Shown here: positions 18,770 to 28,621 of the stretch, piece by piece
Position numbering within the stretch: position 1 is the stretch's first letter
Layout: each line of letters begins with the position of its first letter
DNA from: Scytalidium lignicola
Lineage: Eukaryota; Ascomycota; Leotiomycetes
DNA length: 28,621 nt
Assembly (NCBI GenBank): GCA_002812745.2
Contig: NCSJ02000458.1
Span: forward strand, 1 to 28,621
Direction: 5' to 3'
Position numbers and translations under genes: made by a program
The notes under the pieces: generated by a model
What the model saw: the letters and a program-made list of their open reading frames with translations, nothing else
What the model was told of the DNA's origin: nothing
Database searches by the model: none

Positions 18770-21700
18770 TACTTTAAAAGTTTACAATCTCAAAAGTGCT
18801 CTTTTCAAATAGTCTTAATATTTTAACTTAACATGAAATTACAAATTAAAGTTGTTCAAGTTCTTTGTCTTATAAGAAGACAATGACTTTAAGGTATTTA
18901 TAAAGTCTTCTATGTTTATGCTTTACTAGTAGTACTAGTAGTAGAATAATAACTATAGTTAACTTATTAAACTTCTTTTGATACTCTTTAGTAGTTTTAA
19001 TTTCTAGTTCTAATTTTAATAGTTTAATTTCATCAATTCCTTTTATAAGTATAAAGTATAATTTTATGATTATTAACTTGAATAGTATATTCTTATATAG
19101 TAATACTAATATATATGTTTCTTCATCTATACTTATAAGCTTGTATAACCCTTCTTAACTTTTGTTCTAGCTTGTATTTCTTACTTTCTACATAAAAACA
19201 TTTAAATTCAATAATAAGTTATGAATAATACTTATATCAAGACTATTATACGTGTTAATTATATCTTGTACTTGTTATTTTACCTTGATTTTGCTAATTT
19301 CCTCTATAACCTTCTTGATTATTATAACTCTTTAACTTATAGTTAAAGTTAAGATGTTAAGTTCTAATATGTATAAGTAAACATTATAAACTAATAGTAT
19401 AAGGACAATTTTATCAAGTCTTACTAAATTATTAATAACCTTGAATGTTATTTATAAAGTTATATCTTTGTCAAGATTATAAATTTTAACTATAATTATC
19501 TAGTAAATACATTGTACAAGTATATAATATTGTTTAACATAGTTAATTGAGTTATAAGCTTTTATTAGAATTACTTTCAAGGTTATTCTTATAGTTATAA
19601 TACTTTGTTAGAACTCCTTATTAATGAAGTTCTTTCTAATGTTAATTATAATCTAATCTAAAGGTTTTAAGTAAGTATTAATCTAATAAGCTTATAAAGT
19701 ATCTTAAATGTACTTTATGTTAATATTCTGAAGTTATCTATTAATTTAATAACATATTCCTTTGTTGACAATATAAAGTATAAGTTTACTATTAATATAG
19801 AAGATGTTAATAATAATAAAGTAGTTAAAGTTAATATTATCTTATAAGTTGAATTTAAATCTTTTTAATAACTTTTTATAATATTAGTAATAAGTATAAA
19901 ACTTGATAAGGTATTTTAACAAGTCCTTGTTGATATTATAGCTTATATAGTCTAATATACATTGTAATCTAATTATTGACAAGTAGTTGAAATGTTAGTA
20001 TAAGTGTTATAATTTTATGTTTGGTTAAGAAATAAAGGTTTTCCTTCAGTAAATCAAAAATGAAGGTATGTAAAGATATATCCTAAAGTAGAAAGTTATA
20101 AACTGAATTATTATATGATCAGAACACTTCTTTATAAGGTAATAAGTAAGTTTGTAAAGTTGTTGAAATATATACTTAATTAGTTTATATTCATTAAGCA
20201 TAGCAAAAAGAGAGTAATCAATTCAACTATATAGAATTCAATTTACTTAATTAGTATATTCATTAGTATAAAACTTATCAAAGTTATACTATTGATTCTG
20301 AATTGTACTATTACTATACCTTTAGTTGTAATATTTGGTGTTATGGTTTAGTCTACTTACTATAAAGCTTTAAATTAACTATAATTAACTGTAAAGTACT
20401 TTATAACTCTTGTATTAATTAAGATTTTATGAAATTGTCTTAAATTATACCTTGTTAAACTCTTTATATTATATACTTCTATTGTAATTGTTATGAAGGT
20501 TTTTGAGTTAAGTTCTTAAGAGTAATTCTTAGTTGTTAGTACCTTAGTAGTTAGTTAGTACAAGAAAGTGTTATTAATTAGTTTTGTAATAATTAGTATA
20601 GTTAATTCTACTGNAAAAACTTTTACATAAGATAAAGAACATAATTATAATAAAGAATATAGTTTTAAGCTAGTCAAGTTCTTCAAGGTTTGTTTTTAAG
20701 TTGTTATTGATGAATAAGGTCTTAAAAGTAAGGTTTAATTCCTCTTTGAAGTTATTTCCTTTACAATTAATAATATATTGTTTAAACTGTTTATTAAAAT
20801 GTTGTTTAGAGTTATAGACGTTAAAGTTAAATTTACTTATATTTCTGNACTTTAAAACATGTTTTCTTTGTATCTTACTCTTCTTATAAGTGTTTTTATA
20901 ATTAGTATCCTTCCTTTTTGTATATAAAACATCTTCTTTATGTTTAAGAGTATAGAGTAATATACTTAAGGTCTTATAAATTGAATTGTTGGTTTACTCT
21001 ACAATTAATATAATAATAACAGTTTATAAAGTAGGTTTTATTATAGTATTCTTGTTCTTTTTCCTTTTTATACAATATAATAGATGAGTAAAGTTTGTTG
21101 ATAAGTTATTTTAAGTCTCTTAATAAGTTTGAAATAGTATATTTACATGCTAGAGATCCTTAACAAGTGATAACTTTTTGTAAAGAATATTAACTATCTT
21201 GTAAGCTGGTTAAAAGTTATATTAAAGCTCTTAAAGCTTGTTGATAAGTAATTATATATTCTTAAGTATTGTTTTCTTAAGGTTTATAGTTATGATTAAG
21301 GCTAATATTATACTTTCTCATTTAGTATGGATTTAATGATAATATATAAGTCCTTTATAAAAGTTGTATAAATAAGTATATACTTCTTTGAATATGCATT
21401 TAACAAGGTTATTAATAATAAAATAACCTTTTGTTAGCCTTGTTAGTATAGTAAGGAATATTTTAATATAGAATTCCTTTAACAATTTTACTTGTTCATA
21501 ATAACTCTTAAAGATTATTAATTTGTATTTGAAGTTGTTAATTACTTTATTATACTTCTAGTCTTTTATGTATATCTTGATAATATTAAAGACTTGTTTT
21601 ATATATACAAGTTGAGTTAAAGGTAATAATGATAAGTTAAGCTTATAATAAGAGTTATAGTCTTATTGTAACTTGTAAAATTGTTAGTAATTATTCTGAG

Positions 21701-21905
21701 AAGTTATAAAGATTAGAAAAGTACTTAATTCCTAGCTTATGTACATTGAATTAAAGACTTTAAAGCTAATTTAAGTATTTATAAGGTAAGTAGTTATAAG
21801 AAGTATAATAACTACAAAGGTAATTAGTCCTTTTTGAAGGTCTTAAAAAGTATGTTAAAAATCTTTTTCACTTTATAAGTATTATTCCTCCTCTTGTATA
21901 ATGTT
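18770..21905 (-). pseudogene. copia A: integrase and part of gag
   Basis: Minus-strand reading beside the Fot1-like element resumes copia RT (LFEKSTFEIVNF at about 18778-18815). Further upstream on the minus strand are the RRLYKYLKVIVFL segment near 18890, corresponding to the GRPRKYP basic motif of this copia class, IDEIKLLKLELEI, GLYKLISIDEETYILVLLYKN, and the integrase C-terminal part LDKDITLQITFKVINNLVRLD...LVYNVY, all colinear with the known polyprotein. From about 20600 to 21905 the reading is Gag-like with Lys-rich stretches but too mutated for individual domains. TAA/TAG stops are frequent throughout. Copia B interrupts it at 21905. Confidence 0.8.
21901..21905. other. target-site duplication, left copy (ATGTT)
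   Basis: ATGTT immediately before the left LTR of copia B, identical to 26845-26849 immediately after its right LTR. A 5-base duplication is typical of copia integration. Confidence 0.9.
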
Positions 21906-22079
21906 TGTTATAATATCCTACATACTACCTCAAATACTACTTTCTTATTACATATGACTTTCATTTTAAGTAGTCTTATTAGTTAACTCTTTTATATGTA
22001 CATAATTATTATATTATAACATTATAATATATTTGAGTAACCCTGATTATATAACCTTTTTGCTATGCTTAATTCAACA
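21906..22079 (+). repeat. 5' LTR of copia B (174 bp)
   Basis: Starts TGTTATAATATC, ends TTCAACA. It aligns without gaps to 26671-26844, with about two dozen differences, all A/G or C/T by hand alignment. The central part is conserved (TTTGAGTAACCCTGATTA). No clear primer-binding site could be assigned in the 123-base leader that follows. Confidence 0.95.
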
Positions 22080-22202
22080 AGTTATGTACTCTAATAACAA
22101 TGTAATTAGGCTAACTCTTCTTTTTACATGTCGATTATGTTGATTAACACCNTTTTTTGTCTTTATTTACCTATATTCACATGTCTAGCCATCACCTTCA
22201 AC

Positions 22203-25200
22203 ATGGTTGACAATTCTGGAATTGTAGTTCTTCTAAAGGATCAAAGACTTAAAGGTTCAGAGAATTACAACCTTTGGAGCTCTTGTCTTATGGTTTTTCT
22301 CTAGTCTAAAGGTCTTGAAGATTATATTGATAATATTGTTTTACCTCCTAAGGGAGATACTCCTAAGTAGAAGGCTTAGTACAAAGATGACATTAAAACC
22401 TATATGTATCTTAATGTTAATATCAATGACAAGGCTATGTTATTGATCAAGGACTATAACATAACAAAGCTTGCTTAAGTTATCTTAAAAGCTTAATATT
22501 AAGGAAAAGGTTATAATCTACAATAAAAGTTCTTGTTTAAGCTGATATTCATTAAGTACAATTACTTCAACTTTATAAGTATGTATATTATTATGTTTAA
22601 GTTGATGATAACTAATTTAAAGGTTGTCAAGGATGATAATATAAAGCTTCTCTATGAATTTGTCTTTATTTCTAGCCTTGAGGATGAATATCCTATTTAA
22701 GCTAAACATCAGTGTTCAGTTAGTAGATTTAAGAAGTCATTCATACTTACTCAACTTATAAAGGACATTGCTGATGAATTTATATCTGTTATTAACTCTT
22801 CTAGTGCTATCATGTATAACAAGAACAATTTTAATTCAAACTTGAACAATTCAAAGAACTCTAAGGATGTTAAATGCAATCATTACAAGAAGAATGGTTA
22901 TAAGGAATCTGATTGCTTTTAAAAGTATCTTAAGAAGCTTAAGGAATATAAAGCAAAGTAGTCTAATAAGAAAAAGAAGAAGAAAAGTGAGGATAAACTT
23001 AAGAAGTCTGATTCAAAAGATAAATCTAACATTGTCAACCTTAACTTTGCTAACTTAATCATTGTTAATCTTATAACTTTCTTTATGTTTACACATAATC
23101 AGTAAATTGTAAATACAAGTATTATTGATCACATCACTAATAATCTTAATTAGTTTGATTTTGACTTTTACTCAACATGTTTTAATCTTCATCTTATAAA
23201 GACAAGTAATGGTTTTGCTCTAATTGTAAGTATAAGCATTATTATACTTGAAATTACTTGTTCAGATAGTTCATCCTTCCTCTTAACACTTACTAATATA
23301 TAGTATATACTTATATTTCTAGTCAATATTTTCAAAGCTTTAAAACTCCTTATACAGAATAATAACACTCATGTTACTTTATCTAGTATATTCAATAAAA
23401 ACAATGTTAAATACAATGCTGTTATTACCTCCCTTATTAGTATTTATTTAAGATTAACATCTATTCTAACAATGCTTATTTCAGCATTTCCTACTTGTTA
23501 AACAATTCTTAGTCTAAATATCATTTATCAACATTTAGTATATATAAGCCTTGAGGTTGTTAAGAATACAATTAAAGTTATTCTTAGTATTGATGTTAAG
23601 CTAATGAAGAAAGCCTTTGACAAAGATCTCTTCCTTTGCAAGGTATATGAATGTAGTCATTCTGAAAAAGGTGTTTCTTAAGAACTTAGAAAACAATTTA
23701 CTAAAGTTGGTAAGATCTTGAATATCAATGTATATACAATTATACTTGTTAGTTATAATAAGCATCATTATGTTATTATTATAATAGATGATTACTTTAA
23801 TATTACTTAAGGTTATACTTATAAAGAAAAGAAGAGTATATATGATGTTATAATTATACATTATGCCCTTCTTAAGAATCAGTAGAATATCACTTTTAAA
23901 TTGATTTGAATTAATAATAAAAACAAGTTTGATAAAGAGAAACTTAATACCTTTTGTAATTATAAAGGTATTTGACATGAAAAGATTACTCTCTATACAC
24001 TATAATAAAATGAAGTCTTTAAAAGAGTTAAATACTTTATATTTACAAGAACTCATACCATTATGATTACTGTTAATATTCCCTTTACACTTTAGAACAA
24101 GGTATATAAGTCAATTATATAGATTGACAATCATCTTGTAACCAGAACTCTTATAAGTGATATTATTCTATTTGAAGCCTTTATAAAACAGGTTTCTCCT
24201 TTTAGTATTAATTATAAGCTTGATTTATTAAACCTTTATGTTGTTAGTTTTAAAATCTTTATATATGTTAACAAGGAACATCATATAACTTCTTAAAAGA
24301 TGGCTTCTAAAGCTGAAGAGAGCATATTACTAAGCTTTAAGGATAATTCAATTCATCATTGTTAAGTTCCTTTATACACTTATAAGCTAGTCTGCACTTC
24401 TTATATTACCTTCACAAAGGGTAATCTACACCTAGAAAAGCTTGTTGTCAAAGCTTAAGATGTTAAAGCTATTATTAAAGTTAGTTTCTCATGTTCTCCA
24501 CTATCTCCACCTTCTATCCTGCAAGATGTAACTCTTCTTCCACAGTTGAACTCTATGTTTGAAGAGATTGTACAATCTTCTAAGGAAGAGGAGGAGGAGG
24601 TGTTTGAAGATGAGCTTCCTCAAGTAGTTATACTTACCAAACGTGGTTATGGTCGTCTGAAAGGCTCAAAGAATAAGAAGCCTGAACAAGGACATACTAA
24701 CTCTGATATTATACATGTTGATCTTATAGAAAATTATGTTATACACTTGTAAGCTGTAAAATCAAGTACTCAAGCTTTATCTCCAGTTGTTTCTTTATCT
24801 CTAGTCGTTTCTGGAGCCTTTTCTGATGAAGGAGAGATTCTTGGTCAGCTTTCAGCAGTTATTATAGCTTATGGCCACTGTCTTACAGCTTGTTCTGCTT
24901 TGAATTTAGGGTATGCCCTAGTAATGACAAATAATCCTACAAAACCGAAATCTTACAAGGAAGCCTTTGATACTCTTTATTCTAAGGAATAGGAAGATGC
25001 TACAGTTACTGAACTCAAATCCTTGGTGAAGTGTAAGACCTTTAAGCTTATTCCACTCCCTTGTGGAAAGCATACCTTGAAGGGCTGATAAGTCTATTGT
25101 ATCAAGTGTAATGCAGACTATCAAATTGAATGCTTTAAAGCCAGGTTTGTGGTCAAGGGATATGAACAATGCTATGGAGTAGATTATGGTCAAACTTGAG

Positions 25201-26534
25201 CAAGTATTGTTAAGTCAACAACATAAAAGGTATTAATGTTAGTTATTGTTATTCATAACTGGCAAATACACTAAATAAACGTTATTATAGCCTTTCTAAA
25301 TGGTAATATCAATGTAAAGATCTATATAGATCTTCTTAAAGGATTTACTGTTAAGGATCTTCAAGCTCTTAATGTTAAATGTATTAATATTGTCAATAAT
25401 AATGGTTATATTACTCTACTCCTTTTAAAGTCTTTGTATAGACTGAAACAAGCTTTTTATTACTAGCAATTAAAGCTCAACTCCAAACTAGTTAAGATTA
25501 GCTTTCTTCCTCTTCAATCCAACCTTAATATCTTCTTAAATCAATGTCTAAGTATCTTTATTTATACTTATGTTGATGATTTTCTAGTTATTAATCTTAG
25601 TAATACTTAATTCAACAAGGTTAAGCAAATTCTCCATGATTTATTCGAAATGATCAATATAAGACTTGTATCCTGGTTTCTGAAGGTGTATTTTATAAAG
25701 GATTAGGAGAAACATACTATTTTACTTGTCTAAGATGAGTATATCAAGAAGATTCTTAATTGTTTTAAGTATAATAATGTTAAACTATACTCTACTTCGT
25801 TTGAGGCTAATGTAGCTGAGTTTATGGTTAAATACAATAGTATAACTACTTAACAAGATGTACAACTTTATTCTGAAGAAGTTGGTTTTATTATATATCT
25901 TATAATGTAAACATGCCTTGATTTGTCTTTCTTAGTCTTTTGACTATCACAATTCCTTCAGAATCTATCTTTACAACACTTGAAGTTAACTAAACAAGTC
26001 TTTTAGTACTTATAAAGCATTTAAAATGTTAGAATTACTTTTGGAAGTGACAGAAACCTTGATTTTTACAGTTTTAACGATTTTGATTATGATAGTTGTT
26101 TGGAAATGTATTGTTCTACTATAAGTTATCTCTTCTTTTTAAGTGATGGCCTTATTTTATAGCATTGTCAGTAATTACCTTATGTTATTCTGTTTATTAC
26201 AGAAGCTGAGTATTATGCTTTCTCTGAAGTGTCATGTAAAGTTATATAGCTGGCTAAATTGTTATCAGAATTTCAGGTTAATGTTACAAGCTTTAAGATC
26301 ATCTTGAATAATGACAATCAAGGCTCTCTTTCTATGGCTAAGACTATTGAACAATCAAAAAGGGCTAAACACATTGATATTAGATATTACTTTGTACATG
26401 AGAAGGTACAATCTGGAGAGATCATTTTGAATTACATCCTTATCGCAGATATAATGGCTGATAACCTTATAAAAGCTGTCAAGTATATAAGGTTTATGGA
26501 TTTGTTAAGTCTGAAATCAATCACTTTGAATTAA
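22203..26534 (+). pseudogene. copia B Gag-Pol polyprotein, single frame with many stops
   Basis: 1444 codons in one frame. Gag starts MVDNSGIVVLLKDQRLKGSE and has NYNLWSS (22263-22283). The zinc knuckle at 22875-22916 reads C..Y....Y....C: second Cys and His both became Tyr. The protease motif at 23112-23120 reads NTS where DTG is expected, followed by DHIT. Integrase positions: first Asp reads Asn (23727), the T-D-N-G segment reads I-N-N-K (second Asp as Asn at 23913), and the Glu of N-G-V-x-E-R reads Lys (24021). The linker at 24546-24752 is acidic and basic and less mutated. RT has KARFVVKGYEQ, AFLNGNI and an intact YVDDF (25569-25583). RNase H has TEAEYYAFSE, DNQGSLSMAK, KRAKHIDIRYYFVHEKV and a C-terminal ADNLIKA. 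Almost all damage is G-to-A or C-to-T. It is not functional. Confidence 0.95.
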
Positions 26535-26670
26535 TAAAAACTCTTATTTCAAGCTTCAGTATTATACTTACAACATTTTGCTTTATAACTCAAGTGTCTT
26601 TGCACTTATTTTTGTATAAGATTTAAGGTACTTTTACATCAATTTTCAGTGCTTCAATGACATAAGAGTA

Positions 26671-26844
26671 TGTTGTGATATCTTATGTGCCATCTTAAGC
26701 ACTACTTTCTTATTACATGTGACTTCTATTTTAAGTAGTCTTATTAATTAACTCTTTTACATGTACATAATTATTATACTACAACATCATAATATATTTG
26801 AGTAACCCTGATTACACAACCTTTTTATTATACTTAATTCAACA
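26671..26844 (+). repeat. 3' LTR of copia B (174 bp)
   Basis: Starts TGTTGTGATATC, ends TTCAACA, same length as the 5' LTR and no gaps. A purine-rich CATAAGAGTA just upstream (26661-26670) is the likely polypurine tract. Confidence 0.95.
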
Positions 26845-26849
26845 ATGTT
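26845..26849. other. target-site duplication, right copy (ATGTT)
   Basis: Matches 21901-21905 exactly and abuts the end of the right LTR of copia B. Confidence 0.9.
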
Positions 26850-27460
26850 TATAAGAGTTTAAACGATTGTAATACTCTTAATATTATGTATTATATATAT
26901 ATTACTATAATAAAGACAATTCTATAAGCTTTATATTTTTTTCTAAGTAATAACCTTAAAGGTATTAATTATAAAATTCTTAAAGTCCTTTTAGAATAAG
27001 TCTTATAAGTTTATATTATTAGTTCTGTCAAAGTGATATTTATAAACCTTGATAGTTAAGTATTCTTATATGTCTTTTATAATAATATTCTTAAAGTTTA
27101 TTCCTTATTCTTATTTCTTGATTAATACTGTTCAATTTATCCTTATAATACTCTTTATCATCTTTATAATAGTTTTTAACTTGTTTTCCTTTGTATTCCC
27201 CTTTATATCTTCTGTTTTTATTATGTTTTTTGTTATTCTTAAGCTTTACATTACTGTTTACTAGTATTAATATAAAGTGTTTAAGTAGTTGAAAAGCAAA
27301 GTTGATTATGCTTGAGTACAAAGAGTATTTACTTGTAAATAGTAAACTTTATAATCTTAAGAGTTTGGATAAATGTCTTCAAGGGTATAATAACTTCTTA
27401 GTCTTCTTGATTATCATAATTCTGTAAACTCTCAAATTCTCTTATATACTTATAAAGGCT
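26850..27460 (-). pseudogene. copia A gag, N-terminal part
   Basis: On the minus strand this continues the element left at 21905. A reading near 27300-27400 (LEDIYPNS..., YYLQVNTLCTQA) looks like a Gag N-terminal helical region, and at 27091-27321 a Lys/Asn/Tyr-rich frame of 76 codons remains open. Mutation is heavy, so the exact start of gag is unknown. Assignment to copia A rests mainly on position and orientation, supported by the composition; no diagnostic Gag motif survives. Confidence 0.45.
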
Positions 27461-27925
27461 TGTAGTTTTATGATGAAAGTAAAGGTAAGATAAAAGATTA
27501 TAGTTTTAACATGTCATTTCTAGTCTATAAGAAGAGTAATAAAGAATATAAGTAGTTTTTAAATAAAAATTAATAAAAATAAATTGTAAAAGAGTAGTTT
27601 TTCAAATAAAATTAATTAATTAACTGATTATACAACTTTGTAAATAGACTGCTTAACATCTAACCAAATGTATTGTTTTTAATAAAAACAAGTTCAACAA
27701 TAATAATTACAAAAGTAGACTACTTAACGTTTAACTAATTAAGTTGTAAGTTGATAAATAGTTGTTTTTCCCTTTGACTAAGTAGATTTCAACTCTGTAA
27801 GTAGACTATTAAACGTTTAACCAAACAAAAGTTATAATCTCTTAAGATTCAATTTCAAAAGTAGATTACCTAATATCTAACCGATTAAATGATAATCTCC
27901 TAATCTATATGTACAAACTAATCAA
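27461..27925 (-). other. probable 5' leader of copia A
   Basis: Non-coding stretch between the LTR-like copy at 27926 and the putative gag start. It contains four copies of a motif listed separately. No good primer-binding site is assigned; the minus-strand sequence just inside the LTR reads TTGATTAGTTTG, which could be a mutated TGG-starting site, but this is only a guess. Confidence 0.4.
27643..27886. repeat. four irregularly spaced copies of a 27-nt motif
   Basis: Copies begin at 27643, 27714, 27800 and 27860, with plus-strand core GTAGACTACTTAACGTTTAA (best at 27715). They differ from one another mainly by A/G and C/T changes. Spacing is 71, 86 and 60 bases, so this is a cluster of dispersed direct repeats, not a simple tandem array. 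It lies in the presumed copia A leader. Confidence 0.6.
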
Positions 27926-28118
27926 TGTTGATTTACTTATAACATAAAGTATAGTACACAATTATACATAATATACTTGTTATACTATTCTATAATTATT
28001 ATACAATTAAAGGTAAGAAGGCAAAGTTGTAAAAACTTTACTCATTCTTACTACTTAATTAAGACTAACTTATAAAGCATATGAATATTATATGTATATA
28101 ATCATTATTCTACTAACA
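27926..28118 (-). repeat. 3' LTR of copia C, possibly shared as 5' LTR of copia A
   Basis: 193 bases homologous to 14522-14715, starting TGTTGATTTACTT and ending CTAACA. Differences are almost all transitions, and this copy is the more AT-rich of the two. Homology continues past the LTR into pol (28119 onward), which makes it a 3' LTR of a further element; whether it also serves copia A depends on the tandem reading. Confidence 0.6.
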
Positions 28119-28621
28119 TTAGAATTACTTTAAAAATAATTGTACATTATAACTCTTAAAATACTTAAATCTATAAAGTTTTCTTAATTATATACTAATT
28201 ACCTAATTAAGAATAACTTCAAATCCTTTCTTTATATAATTCTCTATTTTACTACTTACATTGTCATGTTCTACTTATTCTACTACTTCTAATTATACTT
28301 TATTTATATTTAACAATTGTTTCAAAATGTTAGATAACTTTCNTTTTAATCATAAAATCAACTAGATTTGTAATTCTTTTAATCTATTATACCTTAATAA
28401 TCTAATGTTGTTTATACACTTAACAAAGGTATATCATGTTAATTATAAGCTACTTTTCCTATGTAATTCTTAACTTAACAAGGTAATTGTATAATGACCT
28501 TGAATTTATATATATAACTAATAAGAAGTTAATTTTAAGGATTCTTTTAATAGTTAACTTGATTATAACTTTTATATTAAACTTATAAGTTATTCTATAT
28601 AGTTTTAAGGTTAAAACATTG
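28119..28621 (-). pseudogene. copia C pol C-terminus, running off the window
   Basis: Homologous to 14716-15221 of copia A along its whole length, but more heavily converted to A and T. It covers the same NPADSM...FNALKQLLD and RNase H segments, now with more stops. The element continues beyond the right edge. One N call lies in a T run at 28343. Confidence 0.85.

Larger units (their letters stand above)
21906..26844 (+). mobile_element. copia B: complete, RIP-inactivated Ty1/copia retrotransposon
   Basis: A 4939-base element with two 174-base LTRs (21906-22079, 26671-26844), both TGTT...AACA, flanked by the perfect 5-base duplication ATGTT. Between them a single frame runs from ATG 22203 to TAA 26532-26534 with the order Gag, protease, integrase, RT, RNase H, which defines Ty1/copia. 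LTR differences are all transitions. It is inserted in copia A in the opposite orientation. Its YVDD RT differs from the QTDD type of copia A, so the two are different copia families. Stops are numerous but no indel was found between the domain anchors. Confidence 0.95.
14522..28118 (-). mobile_element. copia A: minus-strand Ty1/copia retrotransposon, split by two nested elements
   Basis: On the minus strand the order from right to left is: LTR-like copy (27926-28118), leader with short repeats, gag, [plus-strand copia B], gag and integrase, [Fot1-like element], RT, RNase H, LTR (14522-14715). Removing 16313-18767 with one TA, and 21906-26844 with one ATGTT, leaves about 6.2 kb. The protein reads in frame across the Fot1-like junction, which directly shows nesting. 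The pol type is the one with QTDD at the RT active site, which I know from many ascomycete copia elements. It is heavily RIP-mutated, with very many in-frame stops. The right border depends on the reading that its 5' LTR is shared with copia C; otherwise copia A ends somewhere between 26850 and 27925. Confidence 0.7.

Noticed and set aside
25569..25583. Reading copia B as active because YVDD and long frames survive
   Set aside because: Many in-frame stops and loss of the protease, integrase and zinc-knuckle residues exclude activity.
27091..27321. Independent small gene (76 codons, Lys-rich)
   Set aside because: It lies in the gag part of a heavily mutated copia element; the A-rich strand leaves frames open by composition.
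27643..27886. CRISPR-like array from the four spaced repeats
   Set aside because: Spacing is irregular, the repeats are divergent, there are no cas genes, and the context is a fungal retrotransposon.
1..28621. tRNA or rRNA genes
   Set aside because: No cloverleaf-like arms with conserved GGTTCRA boxes and no rRNA-like stretch were seen on reading either strand.

Overview
The window looks like a transposon-rich, AT-rich block from a filamentous ascomycete (Pezizomycotina). The reasons are: degraded Ty1/copia and Ty3/gypsy elements whose copies differ almost only by C/T and G/A transitions, the footprint of repeat-induced point mutation (RIP); a Fot1/pogo-type DNA transposon with a short fungal-style intron; a BTB-domain fragment of a kind common in these fungi; and a sharply bounded island of ordinary base composition. 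I do not assign a species. Most single N calls sit beside A or T homopolymers, so some apparent frameshifts may be assembly artefacts.

Layout. 1-449: AT-rich, nothing recognised. About 450-5110, plus strand: a Ty3/gypsy remnant with gag zinc knuckle, protease, reverse transcriptase (RT) and RNase H; integrase and 3' LTR are not visible. 5110-6110: AT-rich, no gene called. 6111-10160: island of ordinary composition with a BTB pseudogene fragment, a small broken Cys-tailed ORF and the one long intact ORF (8221-9582, minus), which carries motifs resembling the uracil-DNA-glycosylase fold. 10161-14521: AT-rich sequence with a small normal-GC island (11400-11787) and an unexplained T-rich stretch.

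14522 to about 28118 is best read as one minus-strand copia element (copia A) broken by two nested insertions. A Fot1-like element (16313-18767, perfect 99-bp terminal inverted repeats, TA duplication) lies in its RT. A complete plus-strand copia element (copia B, 21906-26844, two 174-bp LTRs, ATGTT duplication) lies in its gag part. Removing both leaves about 6.2 kb. From 27926 the 3' end of a further minus-strand copy (copia C) runs off the window, perhaps sharing an LTR with copia A.

How it fits together: this is mostly a graveyard of elements, with a history that can be read. Copia B keeps one reading frame from Gag to RNase H (1444 codons) and is dead through substitutions: the three integrase catalytic positions read N, N, K and the protease DTG reads NTS. 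The Fot1-like copy is much less mutated and so probably younger. The only candidate for a working cellular gene is the minus-strand ORF in the island. I see no rRNA, tRNA, CRISPR array or prokaryotic system.
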